From Saposhnikovia divaricata (lineage: Eukaryota; Streptophyta; Magnoliopsida; Apiales; Apiaceae), in contig CM071596.1 in the NCBI GenBank assembly GCA_036435485.1, forward strand, positions 138,595,001-138,659,000: 64,000 nucleotides of DNA, in the 5' to 3' direction. The position numbers and the translations under genes were made by a program. Numbering within the stretch: position 1 is the stretch's first letter; every line of letters begins with the position of its first letter. Below are positions 34,506 through 47,956 of the stretch, piece by piece. The notes below the pieces were generated by a model that saw only the letters and a list, made by a program, of their open reading frames with translations, searched no databases and was not told the origin of the DNA.

Positions 34506-37500
34506 TGTGACGCCCCCAAATCTGAGGTCAAAGATTAAGGTCGTCACATCATCATCCAACCATATCATACATGTATTAACTTTACAACTCAACAATACAT
34601 CCATCCAGACCTCAATCTTACACACAAACAAGTTAGAGCCTCAGAAACGATAATCAAAAGTGCCACTAAATATTACAATTCATTTGTACAAATCAAAATC
34701 CTACGCAATTCCACTTATACAACTATACTTGAAGACGAGTCTTACTATTACAGTTGAAAACCTATCAGACTTACTCTGTAGTATTTATCAGGAGATAAAT
34801 CATCTCCGGGGTAAACCTTCTACTCCTCTTCTGCTGTTGCGGAGTTAACCGACCAAATTCTTCTTTTTCTGGAAAGTTTTTATAAAGCAAGAATGAGCTA
34901 CAAAACGCTCAGCAAGTTCACCACTTTGAAAAATAATAACGTGGTTTATTTCGAAAACATTCCCAACTATATGGGTATATATCTCGGATTTCAAAACATA
35001 ATTGGACAATATATATGTCCAAGTTTGAATAAAACATCTATACTCGCTAAGGAGCTTTAAGAATAACATATGAACCCTTTATAAGGTTCCTATTTCAATA
35101 TATCACAAGTTTGAAAATATATACATATGAGTATATCATTTTCGGCAAAACGCTCTACGATTAACATACTGTACAGGGAATACATCATTGCAAACCTCTT
35201 TCCTTCCATTAGCTTAGAAGGTTTCCCATACAAAAACATTTCATTCTTTGAAACAATTGCAAGGGTGCACTAACACGTGCCAATCTTTATAGAAAATCTT
35301 GCAGTTCTAGATACTGCACGATGTCAATATTTTCCTTATCAAAAACCACACTATCGGCAACTTGGCACTTAGGCCCAAGAAGCAGTGTTTGAATATTTTT
35401 CCAAAGTGGAGGATGGGACTGGAAGAAAACATAAAAACCTGACAGGGATTGACGATGATCAGTCGCCACATCCAAGTCCAACAATCCGCGGGTCTTCTCT
35501 ACCGGTAGAAGGATAGAAACTACATCCGTAACTATCCTCGGGTGAAAACTACATCCGTAATCACCCTCGATGAAAACTACATTCGTAATCATCCTTCGGC
35601 AACACCTGGGCCGGAATAATAATTGATGGACCGCCTGGCTCATGGCCGCTTACACATCCCGGGAATCGTTCGTCAACGATTCCCACACCTGCCAGAGTCC
35701 CTTTTTCTTTTTCTTTTAAAACTGGATTTTGAATGAAAACTGAGTAGTTGAGGTCCGACATCAGTTGACCGATTGATTCTTGAAATCGTACAAGAAGCAA
35801 AACCTGACCGGGGGTTTTCGAAAATGTTCTGAGTTCGAAAGAGTTCGAGTTTGAAAGTGCTAAAGGTATCTTGGATTAGCTTTGTCTTTAAAATAATGAA
35901 CAGTAATTAATAAATGATATTTTAAGATTTAATATTAATAATTAATAAAATAATTATTTAATTAAATAAACTTTTAATCCAAGATATGTATTTTGAGTAT
36001 TTACGAAGATATAAAAATAATTACTTGAGTATGCGATACTCCCCGAATGACCCTTCGGGTTTTCGCAATTTAATTACGATATAATAATATACCGCTCCCC
36101 GGTCAATAGTATATACGGACCGCTACGACCTCTATTGCTAGAGTCGTTGTCCGAAGAAAACATTTCAATCTAAGTTCAAGGGGTGCAAACATATATGTAC
36201 TTATACATCTCAATATCATCGATACTTCGATAAACATAAACATTTGATATGATTGAAAACTACAAACACAACAGTGATAGTCCTTGTATATGTAAACTCA
36301 ACTCAACTCAACGTACTCAGTATATCCCGCATGAGCAGGGTCTGAGGGGGGTAGGTTGTACGCAGCCATGCCTCTACCCAAGGATAGAGAGGCTGTTTCT
36401 GGTTTTTTTTGACCCCCGGCAGGAGTCGAACCCATGACCTCTCGGTTCATGGATTGGGCACTTAACCACTGTGCCAACTCAACCCCTTTATAGTCCTTGT
36501 ATATGTAAGTTTTGAAAATTAAACTTGCCTTGGTGTGGTTGGGGTGGTCGAACGTGCGGAGTGGAACGATCTATACATAAGCAATAACCGTTCGTTAGTA
36601 CCTTAACAATACCTCTTTAATTGTGGGGTTTTTAGGGGGTACAAAAATTAACTTAACGACTTTGTCTTATGACACTCTAGCCCCACTATAGGTTCATGTC
36701 ACCACACGATTACGCTCGCCACTTATTCGACTTAATTTGGTTACCATATCCGAGTCATGTCCATTACCCCTAAAATTATACTCGACTTAACTACTTTTTC
36801 CCCTTGCGCGAATTTTACTCTAGCATTTTTATAAAATTGAACAATTCATATTTTAATCAAATTCTTTTTGGGCAGCCTTCACCACTGCATTTCCTAGCTT
36901 CTCTAATTTTTCCATGATCCCACATAAATTTTTTTTAGGGGTTTAAACAAGGTTCACAAGGGGACCATTTAGTGCAGTCCGGAATCCAGAAACACATTTC
37001 ACTTCTCCGGCCATAACTCAAAATCTATACATCACCTAGTCATGAACCTTATATTTTTGGAAACTAAATTCAAGTACCTTTCCAACAATATATATTAGGA
37101 TCTCAGGGGACAAGATTTGGGGGTTCAAAACGCTCTTACAAGACAGGTCAAGTTCCTGGGAAAAACTCAGCATGCCTATATCACTAAATCAACCAAGATT
37201 CTTACATCCACAACACAACCAACATCTAAGTCACCAAGTTCATACTTTATAACATTCATGGAGATACATATACTAACTACAAGCATCAAAATCAGAACCA
37301 CAACACCTAAACTCAAGATCCATATCATCCATCACTTATATATTCAAGATTAACACAAATACACATGGATCTATCATTACACATCACAAACACTACATGG
37401 CCAAGAGGGGTTAGGGTTTTTATACCTTCTTGAGTATCTAGGAGCCTTGGGTATGCCTTACAAGTCTCAAGAACACCTTTAATGAGCTCCTACACTCCTT

Positions 37501-38375
37501 ATAATCCAAGATATAAAAGAAAACTTAACATTGTTACTATTCACCAAAACTTTAACAATTAATATCTTGAAAATTAATGGATGAAAAGGCTTGGAATTCT
37601 TAGTATACCTTTCTTAGATGATGTAGAGTGCCTAGGAATTTTGCCTTGAATTATGAATGAAGAGAATTGGTAGAAAGAAAAATTTTCTCCCTTGGTTTCT
37701 TGCTTGGCCGAGAGCTTTTTGTGCTTTGGGGGGGGAGAGCTTTTTGTGTTTTGATTTTTGTGTTGGTTGAATAATTGTATAAAAGGGGTTGGGTGATATA
37801 TATTATGTATATGTATATGCATCACATGTTGCAAGTCTAGGGTATAGGCCACCATGCCCTCTTGTCTCCTTGGAAAAAGTAATAACTAGTTACTATTCCG
37901 CTTGTCCACTTGGTATTACTAGTTTGCTTTCCTAACTACATAGTTGCATGGGACTTGCATGCAATATCATTCCTTGTATCATTATTCTTCCACCAATGCT
38001 TTTCACTTAATCTTTAATTCGTATTGTATCTTAATTAATTTCTCGTAATAATATTTTGTCGCGTAGAGATTTCCCTTGTAATCCCTTAAGTACTTAATTG
38101 TATAAATTCCTCGAATATCCATAATTCCTCGTCATAATTCCTAATAAATCTTTTAATACTCCAATAACTCTCAAATCCCAAGTTTTATAAATCTTACTAA
38201 CAATAAGACTCTTGCCTTCAACAATCTTCCATTTATCTTACATAGTGAATGTAACAACATAGTTTCTCAGACAATCAATTCCATTAAACAACAGGGATGA
38301 CTAGAAAGGTTCCAAATTGACAATGTCACATGATATTATATAAAAGAAAATATTACAAAAATTAGGGTTCTTACA
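34506..38375 (-). mobile_element. 3' LTR of chromovirus BC (family 2 LTR)
   Basis: A 3,870-bp LTR starting TGTGACGCCCCCAAATCTG and ending TAGGGTTCTTACA. It differs from its partner at 44,310 mainly by a 213-bp SINE insertion at 36,277-36,508, counting one target-site copy. It contains GATGATCAGTCG at 35,454 and three adjacent units of about 27 bp (GAAAACTACATCCGTAATCA, 35,515-35,600). Short antisense or sense ORFs in it are repeated in the partner LTR simply because the DNA is. Confidence 0.92.
36277..36508 (-). mobile_element. tRNA-derived SINE with 19-bp target duplication
   Basis: A SINE on the minus strand, body 36,296-36,489, flanked by two perfect copies of ATAGTCCTTGTATATGTAA (36,277-36,295 and 36,490-36,508). 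It has a tRNA-like RNA polymerase III promoter: box A TGGCACAGTGG (36,466-36,476) and box B GGTTCGACTCC (36,422-36,432), both matching the consensus. Its body carries the conserved AGCCTCTCTATCCTTGGGTA region known from Au-type plant SINEs. It ends in a TTGAG-repeat tail rather than poly(A). It is missing from the partner LTR at about 46,071-46,089, which shows the empty site. It depends on LINE enzymes to move. Confidence 0.93.
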
Positions 38376-38408
38376 GCCTCCGCTCCTTAAAAGGATTCCG
38401 TCCCGGAA

Positions 38409-39050
38409 TCAGGTTGAAAACAGTTGGGGGTGCTTTTCACGCATCGCGCTCTCTAGTTCCCATGTTGATTCTTCGACATTCTGGTTCCTCCACAAAACTC
38501 TCACTAGTTGGACAACCTTGTTCCTCAGCACATGTTCTTTTCTATCCATGATTTCTACGGGTTGCTCCACATATGTTAAGTCTGGTTGCAGATCCACTTG
38601 GTCATATTCTATCACATGTCGGAAGTCGGTATGATAGGGTCGTAGCATGGATACATGGAACACATTATGTACTTGCTGCAAGCTTGGGGGTAAAGCCAAT
38701 TCATAGGCTAACTTTCCAACTCGTCTCAATATCTCAAAAGGTCCAATAAATCTGGGGCTCAACTTCCCCTTCTTACCAAACCTCATCAATCCCTTCCACG
38801 GTGATACCTTTAACATCACAAATTCTCCTACCTCATATTCTTTGTCCTTGCGGTCTGGTCTGCATACTTCTTCTGTCTGTCCGTCTGATTGGGGGTGGTA
38901 TGCAGTACTCATGTTTAACTTGGTCCCCACACAATCCTGAAAACTCCTCCAGAACCTGGAGTTGAACCTTGGGTCTCTACCAGATACAATGCTCACAGGA
39001 ACCCCATGCCTTACCACGATCTCCTTAGATATCTCATAAAATTTGACCAT
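38409..39050 (-). pseudogene. Integrase C-terminal part with chromodomain, internally deleted (BC pol)
   Basis: 213 open codons covering the end of a Ty3/Gypsy chromovirus pol. They begin in the integrase core (RHGVPVSIVSGRDPRFNSRFW with the second catalytic Asp, then AYHPQSDGQTE with the catalytic Glu region). The frame then jumps directly to the C-terminal part (DRKDKEYEVGEFVMLKVSPWKG, GPFEILRRVGKLAYEL). Roughly 100 residues usual between these two blocks are missing, with the frame kept. The end (VLRNKVVQLVRVLWRNQNVEESTWELE) is a Tekay-type chromodomain, thought to guide insertion to heterochromatin. The integrase N-terminus, reverse transcriptase and protease are absent upstream. Confidence 0.88.
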
Positions 39051-39055
39051 TCGAA

Positions 39056-39257
39056 ATAATGGGTTTCGTAAAAAAAAAACTAATGACTTTTACATACACT
39101 CGTCTGTACCGTAAAGACTTAATATCAATTCGAAATCTTCATTTAATAATTCGTACATATCGTGATTGCAAAAATTCCTCATCCACCCATAAAATTACTA
39201 TTCATCCAGGTTTCGAATATTCCCGAAAATTTGGGTTAATGCAGTCTCCTCTCCTTA
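39056..39257 (-). other. LTR-tail-like segment plus polypurine tract inside BC
   Basis: Directly upstream of the integrase remnant the sequence changes to something like the tail of another chromovirus LTR (CTTTTACATACACTCGTC..., ending TTTGGGTTAATGCA). It is followed by TCTCCTCTCCTT, which on the minus strand is the purine tract AAGGAGAGGAGA. This is the order LTR end, tract, pol end seen at 21,987 and 38,375. It suggests that the interior of BC joins two related elements. Confidence 0.5.
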
Positions 39258-42200
39258 AAAGAATTCTATCTTAAGAACCTAAGGATAATAGTTGTGGATA
39301 CAATTCCAACCTTACCCTTTCCAACTCTCAGGTTGACACTTCAACCCTATTGTTCTCTCCCTTGGTCTCACCAACGCCTTAATGTTGTTCCTCAACGCAT
39401 ACTCTCCTCGACCTGTATTCCTTATCGGTTGTTCTATGATTGAAAATTTCTATCCCACTACTTACACGTTCCTCTTCTACCTTGTTCATAGTATCCGTGT
39501 TGAGTCCTTGTATCGTTGGCCCGTAAATACTTTGTGGTCGTGTTTTGTAATCTGAGACAATGTCAATATGCACGGTATTCCTCATATTCCTTCGCTTGAT
39601 TAGCAGGCATGTGTTGCCTCCCGTCAGCCGTTACCACTTGCTATGGATACTGTATAGTCTTCGGTATACGTCGAACCAGTTCAGCTACTATGTCCCTCGT
39701 TCATTGACTTCTTCGTAACGCAAGAAAAGCGAAACTTCTTCTTTCGCAGTACGCTCTACAGGAGACGTCCTTACGTTCGCATGGTGATGATCGTGATAAC
39801 AACATTCATTTCATGGATAAGTTTTTATTCTCGACTGCCCCGTGAAACCTAAGGCACGACACTAAATATAAATTCGATCGTCTGGACAATTTTTCTTCCC
39901 TGTCTGTCAACCACAGATCAAATTAGTACATACGCTCAATCTCTTTGTTAAATATACCTGAAAGCACCTTCAATATTCGAAGTTTAACCTTAAGTCTTTA
40001 TCTGACGTAATCGCTGCAGAAGTTTTATATTGCACTACCATCTCTTCCGTATAATATTCGATAATCTTCTCAATGGAAAGTCTCTCGTAGGTAAATCACT
40101 TGGTCCAACAATTATAACTCAACTAGGGCCATCTATTGGCTCGGTCTTTGGTGACCTACTTATGAAATTCATTATAATTCTGTCCACGTTCAATATTTTC
40201 TACAGGCGGAATTAATCCACTAGATCTCTATCATTCTGCTTTTGGCATGTCGCGTTTGTACTTAATAGTTTTGCAAATACCATTCTTCATATCCGTTTGC
40301 CAAACATTCTCTTAATTCTCTATACATCTTTGTCCTTCCCCATAATTTATTTATTTTCCTCTAACATTATTCTTTATTGTATATACTCTATTTTCTTGGT
40401 CAATACTGACTGAATCCCAATTTCGAATAATACCTTCTATAGGTATCGGCCACCACACTGGCCTTCCCTAGGTAATAACAAATTTCTCCATTATACTCCC
40501 TACTCCCTTTCGTCACCTTCTCTTTCTTATGTTTAGTTCTAATATGAAGATATACTTATGGCACTTGTGGAGAAATTTTCACACTTTTCTCATAAGGTTA
40601 ACGTCTCAGTTTTATGCGTGAACGCCATCATGACTAATCCCAGACTCACGGTTAGTATATCCTATCCCGTAACCTTTATGTTGTTTAGAAGTATAGGCTA
40701 TCATCCCCTTTCTACTGCATCAGCACACCTCTTAAACTCTTGAAAGACGCATCATCGTGACTCTCAAAGTCCTCTTTTTATCATCAAGTATAGCTAACAA
40801 CGAGGTTGTTACTAATATCTCATTTCATCCCAACACTTTGTTCATTAATCCATAAAGGCTTCTAACTCATTAGTCCATTCAAACGATACTACCACAATTT
40901 TATAACGTTTATATTAGTGTGAAATGCCAACTTTGGCACAGTACAGAGGTCGATCTTGAGTTGGTGAAACCTTCTCTTCAACCTTATCCTTGAAAAAAAA
41001 CAACTACTCATTTTAACTAATCAACAATTCCCCCATTTCCGATAAGGGTATCAGTTCTTGATGGTATATGTAAAATGTCATACGCTCGTCCTCCTTCACA
41101 ACTGGCGCCAATCAGCCTGAGGCCTGCATGCGGCTGCGATTCCCAATAAACTTGATTAGGTGGTAATCTCGAAGGATCACTGGCATATATCCATGCATCC
41201 ATTTGCTATTAGGGGCCTGTCAAACTATATGTCTCTCTATGTGCATCAATCCCTTTAAGCTAGTAAAGCTTCACATTCTTGCCACGATATTTCTTTCTTT
41301 CTCGTCCATCTCACTTCCATGTAAGTTTCCTCCAAGGATATGTTTTACATCCCAATCGATTTGCATTTCCTGGATCAGGAAAAGGCTTGGTAACTCCAGA
41401 ATTCATTAATATAACATCCTGACAACGGTTGGTAGAAGCGTACTCCCAACCACCTCATCATTTCTTATAACTTTCCCCACACTAATATTAAAGGTCTTGT
41501 GGTATGCCCCGACATGTTATTTCTACTTTAATAATTACTCGGCATAACGCTCTGGCTGCACAATTACAACATTTGGTTTTTTTTTCTCATATTGGTGTAA
41601 CGGTTCATAATTGTACCTCTCGTTCACCTTAGAGTAATCACTTTGAAAAGAATGGTTTCAAATAGCAAGGTCCAAAAGATAATTTCAATAAGAATTCCAC
41701 ATTGGATGTTCCAAGATTGTTGATGGTTCCAAATACTAGAAGTCTCGATTTTTGGAGATGTAAGGATGGACAGAAAGAATACAACAAGGTTTATTCCTTC
41801 CCGTCCTGATAATTCTGTAATATGATACCATAGAGAATGTTGCACAAGGGCAATGATTGTTGGATACAAAAGTCATAAAGACGGTCTTTATACAATTCTT
41901 ACATCGGGTGGATACTTTTCCTCCTGAATAATAAGAGGAAATCTAAAGTCGCATTGATGAAGGTCAGCCAATAGAAAGCAGTTCTACTCCATGACAATTA
42001 AAGAATGAAGTAGTTTATCATTCAAGTAATCAGTGGTTTCAAATGAATTCTCATTGTGTGAATGAAAGAATAAAATATTCAAGTGATATAAAGTCTGATA
42101 CGAAGATGGGTAAGAGTTCAAGTCGAGTGGGCGACCTCACTAGGTCTCAATCAAGTTATTCATCGAACTTTCATCATCATGCTTTACCGTAGGAAAAATG

Positions 42201-43284
42201 CATGGCAAAATTTGCTGAATAAATTAAATTGGGAGTTGGACCAGTGAAACAATAACTAGTCCTTTTCAAGAAACACTAACAACTAGCTAGACAAAATTTG
42301 CTAGTCCACCTGTTTGAGACATCACCACTAGCTTGGACAATTAGCTAGGTGTTCTTCACAACATTACAATTTTGAGTAGTTAGAACAATCAACTAGTCAT
42401 TCATATTGACATAACGACTAGCCAGTTTCAATTGGATAGAACGGAATTTCAACATCGTAGCCACTGAAGAAACTTTAGGCTTCTCGGACAACGAATGAAA
42501 ATAAGAAGTTATTAATTTTGAAAAAGAAAACTATAAAATCTGAAGAGAATGTTCTAGGTATCGGAACAATCGATAACCTCTCATCAAATATTACTTATAA
42601 GTGAAACGGTCCACCCAAGGGTGCCTCCGTACCCATGCTTCATCAGATCCGGCAATAGAATTAAATTCGGAATACCAATATCAAAATGATATCCTTACTA
42701 TGATTTCAATGTACGATGTACAATCTCATCTTGAATAGAAGAAAAGAATTCATGAGGGACGTCTGGACATTAGATCATCCATGTCCTCAGTAATTTGTTG
42801 AATATTTATGAGCTCAACTGAAGAGTGCAAGTATGAAAGAAGCAATCAAATATCGATATTCGTTAAGTAGTATTCGTCGATTAATTAAGGAACTATTTAT
42901 TGAACATTCCTTGGATAATTGAAAGAAAGTGTAAATAGTCCTGAGCAGAAATAATTATAAACTTCAAATAGAATGCTCGGGGATCAATTAAGATACTTTG
43001 GATGAGTCCCGGTTTCAAGAAAGTATATCACTGGTTGTTATTCCACAAGTTTGAAGTAGAAAGCTAGGAGGGTTACCTGATATAAACTAATCGAGGTAAC
43101 ATGGTTAGTGAACAGTTTAAAATGAAGTAGTGCACCAGCCGGTAGTTACCAAAATAAGTTAATAATCATTCGTGCATCTCATTATCACCACTATGAGGGT
43201 AACTCCATCTCTTCGTCTTCGTAATACAAGACACCAACTAGTGCGTCTCTCAATCATCATCTTAAAGTCATTTATCGAGTTAGG
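39258..43284 (-). other. Unresolved interior of chromovirus BC
   Basis: About 4 kb in which gag, protease and reverse transcriptase would be expected on the minus strand. I cannot read any of these in any frame. The left part (39,290-39,400) resembles element A at 33,300-33,400 (CAACTCTCAGGTTGACACTTC). Between about 42,240 and 42,430 the words CTAGT and ACTAGC recur many times. The sequence is taken as decayed or captured non-coding DNA. Confidence 0.45.
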
Positions 43285-43515
43285 GTTTCACAAATATATC
43301 TGTCATTTCCGTGCTTTATCTTGAAGACCAAGCTTCACATCATTCCGGGGACACCTGCTAAGTCCATAGGGTCCTACTTCCTGCCTTCCGACATGAATCA
43401 GAAGTGGCCAGTTCCCCCTGGGAATAGATCAAAGAAATCTCGCAGGGATCTCAGTGCAGTCCCTAGGTTCAGTGGCGGGTGTGTGTATGTGAACATATAC
43501 CAAAAATATTGAGGT
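43285..43515. other. GC-richer island inside BC, possible captured gene fragment
   Basis: About 200 bp of clearly higher G+C than its surroundings, with an open plus-strand frame at 43,321-43,512 (63 codons; LHIIPGTPAKSIGSYFLPSD, then KWPVPPGNRSKKSRRDLSAV). I do not recognise the protein. It may be an exon fragment taken from a host gene, or chance. Confidence 0.3.
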
Positions 43516-44309
43516 CTACAATACATATATACGTAGTCCCTGATAACATCTCTATCAAAGGATCCCACTCTCGACCCGCTGGTCTTTTCTTTTGATAGAC
43601 TCTGAGATTACTGTATCGCTCGTTGCAACCATATTAGACTTCTCTTGAGTCCCTTTGTTAATCCTACCTGTTTGTTCCCTAAGTTGAACTACCATGTTCT
43701 AGCGTCCGAATCATGCGTGGAATTATCTAGCACGCTCGTCTTATGATAACATTCTCGTATAACACATATAAAATTCGCCATCAAGGGTAATGGAATCCAC
43801 AACGACATAGTGACCAACCTTCAGGTAAACCCGTTACTTATCGAAAATCGGATCTTATAGCCAAAGTAAAAAAACTTTCATTATTACAAGTACTAAGTAC
43901 CCTTAATTATGTAGGGAAGTCCAAACTTCTTGATTCTTAAAATGCCGCCTCCTAAACTGTAGAGGAATATGGGCCACAAAATTTATGCCAGCCTAGTCAT
44001 CCGATCATATTGGCAATATCGCCTCTACCTCAGCTGCTCTCGAGATTTCGCTCTGCTTCCTATATCATTACCTATGATAGGTCATGTACGACTCTCAAAC
44101 CTCTATTCATCATTCTGAAGGTCTCTAAGGATTCTATCGACCCTAGTATAATACCTTCAGTAACACTCCAGTCCATTCTACTCACCGGTACCTCTTCCGG
44201 TAGTCCAATCATAAGTTTACTACGATCTCTTATGTCATTCTCCAACTTAGACTTAACTCTCAACACTCTCGTTTCAGAGTACTGTAACTTATCGCTCTGA
44301 TACCATTTC
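43516..44309 (-). other. 5' leader of chromovirus BC
   Basis: Leader next to the 5' LTR. The part at 44,020-44,300 aligns loosely with the leaders of A (51,480-51,700) and D (1,940-2,150), for example GTCTCTAAGGATTCTATC. The primer site TGGTATCAGAGC lies on the minus strand at 44,294-44,305, four bases from the LTR. A run of open codons at 44,072-44,335 crosses the primer site and LTR and is not a gene. Confidence 0.7.
44294..44305 (-). other. Primer binding site of chromovirus BC (tRNA-Met)
   Basis: TGGTATCAGAGC on the minus strand, four bases inside the LTR at 44,310. This marks the right LTR as the 5' LTR of a minus-strand element. Confidence 0.92.
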
Positions 44310-47300
44310 TGTGACGCCCCCAAATCTGAGGTCAAAGATTCAGGTCGTCACATCATCATCCAACCATATCATACCTGTATTAACTTTACAACTCAACAAT
44401 ACATCCATCCAGACCTCAATCTTACACACAAACAAGTTAGAGCCTCAGAAACGATAATCAAAAGTGCCACTAAATATTACAATTCATTTGTACAAATCAG
44501 AATCTTACGCAATTCCACTTATACAACTATACTTGAAGACGAGTCTTACTATTACAGTTGAAAACCTATCAGACTTACTCTGTAGTATTTATCAGGAGTT
44601 AAATCATCTCCGGGGTAAACCTTCTACTCCTCTTCTGCTGTTGCGGAGTTAACCGACCAAATTCTTCTTTTTCTGAAAAGTTTTTATAAAGCAAGAATGA
44701 GCTACAAAACGCTCAGCAAGTTCACCACTTTGTAAAATAATAACGTGGTTTATTTCGAAAACATTCCCAACTATATGGGTATATATCTCGGATTTCAAAA
44801 CATAATTGGACAATATATATGTCCGAGTTTGAATAAAACATCTATATTCACTAAGGAGCTTTAAGAATAACATATGAACCCTTTATAAGGTTCCTATTTC
44901 AATATATCACAAGTTTGAAAATATATACATATGAGTATATCATTTTCGGCAAAACGCTCTACGATTAACATACTGTACAGGGAATACATCATTGCAAACC
45001 TCTTTCCTTCCATTAGCTTAGAAGGTTTCCCATACAAAAACATTTCATTCTTTGAAACAATTGCAAGGGTGTACTAACACGTGCCAATCTTTATAGAAAA
45101 TCTTGCAGTTCTAGATACTGCACGATGTCAATATTTTCTTTATCAAAAACCACACTATCAGTAACTTGGCACTTAGGCCCAAGAAGCAGTGTTTGAATAT
45201 TTTTCCAAAGTGGAGGATGGGACTGGAAGAAAACATAAAAACCTGACAGGGATTGATGATGATCAGTCGCCACATCCAAGTCCAACAATCCGCGGGTCTT
45301 CTCTACCAGTAGAAGGATAGAAACTACATCCGTGACTATCCTCGGGTGAAAACTACATCCGTAATCACCCTCGATGAAAACTACATTCGTAATCATCCTT
45401 CGGCAACACCTGGGCCGGAATAATAATTGATGGACCGCCTGGCTCACGGCCGCTTACACATCCCGGGAATATTTCGTCAACGATTCCCACAACTGCTAGA
45501 GTCCCTTTTTCTTTTTCTTTTAAAACTTTATTTTGAATGAAAACTGAGTAGTTGAGGTCCGACATCAGTCGACCGATTGATTCTTGAAATCGTACAAGAA
45601 GCAAAACCTGACCGGGGGTTTTCGAAAATGTTCTGAGTTCGAGTTTGAAAGTGCTAAAGGTATCTTGGATTACCTTTGTCTTTAAAATAATGAACAATAA
45701 TTAATAAGTGATATTTTAAGATTTAATATTAATAATTAATAAGATAATTATTTAATTAAATAAGCTTTTAATCCAAGATAGGTATTTTGAGTATTTACGA
45801 AGATATAAAAATAATTACTTGAGTATGCGATACTCTCCGAATGACCCTTCGGGTTTTCGCAATTTAATTACGATATAATAATATACCTCTCCCCGGTCAA
45901 TAGTATATACGGACCGCTACGACCTCTATTGCTAGAGTCGTTGTCCGAAGAAAACATTTCAATCTAAGTTCAAGGGGTGCAAACATATATGTACTTATAC
46001 ATCTCAATATCATCGATACTTCGATAAACATAAACATTTGATATGATTGAAAACTACAAACACAACAGTGATAGTCCTTGTATATGTAAGTTTTGAAAAG
46101 TAAACTTTCCTTGGTGTGGTTGGGGTGGTCGAACGTGCGGAGTGGAACGATCTATACATAAGCAATAACCGTTCGTTAGTACCTTAACAATACCTCTTTA
46201 ATTGCGGGGTTTTTAGGGGGTACAAAAATTAACTTAACGACTTCGTCTTACGACACTCTAGCCCCACTATAGGTTCATGTCACCACTCGATTACGCTCGC
46301 CACTTATTCGACTTAATTTGGTTACCATATCCGAGTCATGTCCATTACCCCTAAAATTATACTCCACTTAACTACTTTTTCCCCTTGCGCGAATTTTACT
46401 CTAGCATTTTTATAAAATTGAAAAATTCATATTTTAATCCAATTCTTTTTGGGCAGCCTTCACCACTGCATTTCCTAGCTTCTCTAATTTTTCCATGATC
46501 CCACATAAATTTTTTTTAGGGGTTTAAACAAGGTTCACAAGGGGACCATTTAGTGCAGTCCGGAATCCAGAAACACATTTCACTTCTCCGGCCATAACTC
46601 AAAATCTATACATCACCTAGTCATGAACCTTATATTTTTGGAAACTAAATTCAAGTACCTTTCCAACAATATATATTAGGATCTCAGGGGACAAGATTTG
46701 GGGGTTCAAAACGCTCTTACAAGACAGGTCAAGTTCCTGGGAAAAACTCAGCATGCCAATATCACTAAATCAACCAAGATTCTTACATCCACAACACAAC
46801 CAACATCTAAGTCACCAAGTTCATACTTTATAACATTCATGGAGATACATATACTAACCACAAGCTTCAAAATCACAACCACAACACCTAAACTCAAGAT
46901 CCATATCATCCATCACTTATATATCCAAGATTAACACAAATACACATGGATCTATCATCACACATCACAAACACTACATGGCCAAGAGGGGTTAGGGTTT
47001 TTATACCTTCTTGAGTATCTAGGAGCCTTGGGTATGCCTTACAAGTCTCAAGAACACCTTGAATGAGCTCCTACACTCCTTCTAATCCAAGATCTAAAAG
47101 AAAACTTAACATTATTACTATTCACCAAAACTTTAACAATTAATATCTTGAAAATTAATGGATGAAAAGGCTTGGAATTCTTAGTATACCTTTCTTAGAT
47201 GATGTAGAGTGCCTAGGAATTTTGTCTTGAATTATGAATGAAGAGAATTGGAAGAAAGAAAAATTTTCTCCCTTGGTTTCTTGCTTGGCCGAGAGCTTTT

Positions 47301-47956
47301 TGTGCTTGGGGGGGGGAGAGCTTTTTGTGTTTTGATTTTTGTGTTGGTTGAATAATTGTATAAAAGGGGTTGGGTGATATATATTATGTATATGTATATG
47401 CATCACATGTTGCAAGTCTAGGGTATAGGCCACCATGCCCTCTTGTCTCCTTGGAAAAAGTAATAACTAGTTACTATTCCTCTTGTCAACTTGGTATTAT
47501 TAGTTTGCTTTCCTAACTACTTAGTTGCATGGGACTTGCATGCAATATCATTCCTTGAATCATTATTCTTCCACCAATGCTTGTCACTTAATCTTTAATT
47601 CGTATTGTATCTTAATTAATTTCTCGTAATAATATTTTGTCGTGTAGAGATTTCCCTTGTAATCCCGTAAGTACTTAATTGTATAAATTCCTCGAATATC
47701 CATAATTCCTCGTCGTAATTCCTAATAAATCTTTTAATACGCCAATAACTCTCAAATCCCAAGTTTTATAAATCTTACTAACAATAAGACTCTTACCTTC
47801 AACAATCTTCCCTTTATCTTACATAGTGAATGTAACAACATAGTTTCTCAGACAATCAATTCCATTAAACAACAGGGATGACTGGAAAGGTTCCAAATTG
47901 ACAATGTCACATGATATTATATAAAAGAAAATATTACAAAAATTAGGGTTCTTACA
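44310..47956 (-). mobile_element. 5' LTR of chromovirus BC (family 2 LTR)
   Basis: A 3,647-bp LTR, TGTGACGCC...GGGTTCTTACA, nearly identical to 34,506-38,375 without the SINE. Differences are scattered single bases and small indels. GATGATCAGTCG is at 45,258-45,269 and the 27-bp units are at about 45,323-45,395. The right end is followed by the target duplication ATTTA. No gene is seen. Confidence 0.92.

Noticed and set aside
34660..35800. Several short frames conserved between the two LTRs of BC (also 44,464-45,697)
   Set aside because: The LTRs are sister copies of one insertion, so identical frames carry no evidence of coding.
36422..36476. tRNA gene suggested by box A and box B
   Set aside because: No cloverleaf can be completed. 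The 19-bp duplications, the tail and the empty sister site show that it is a SINE.
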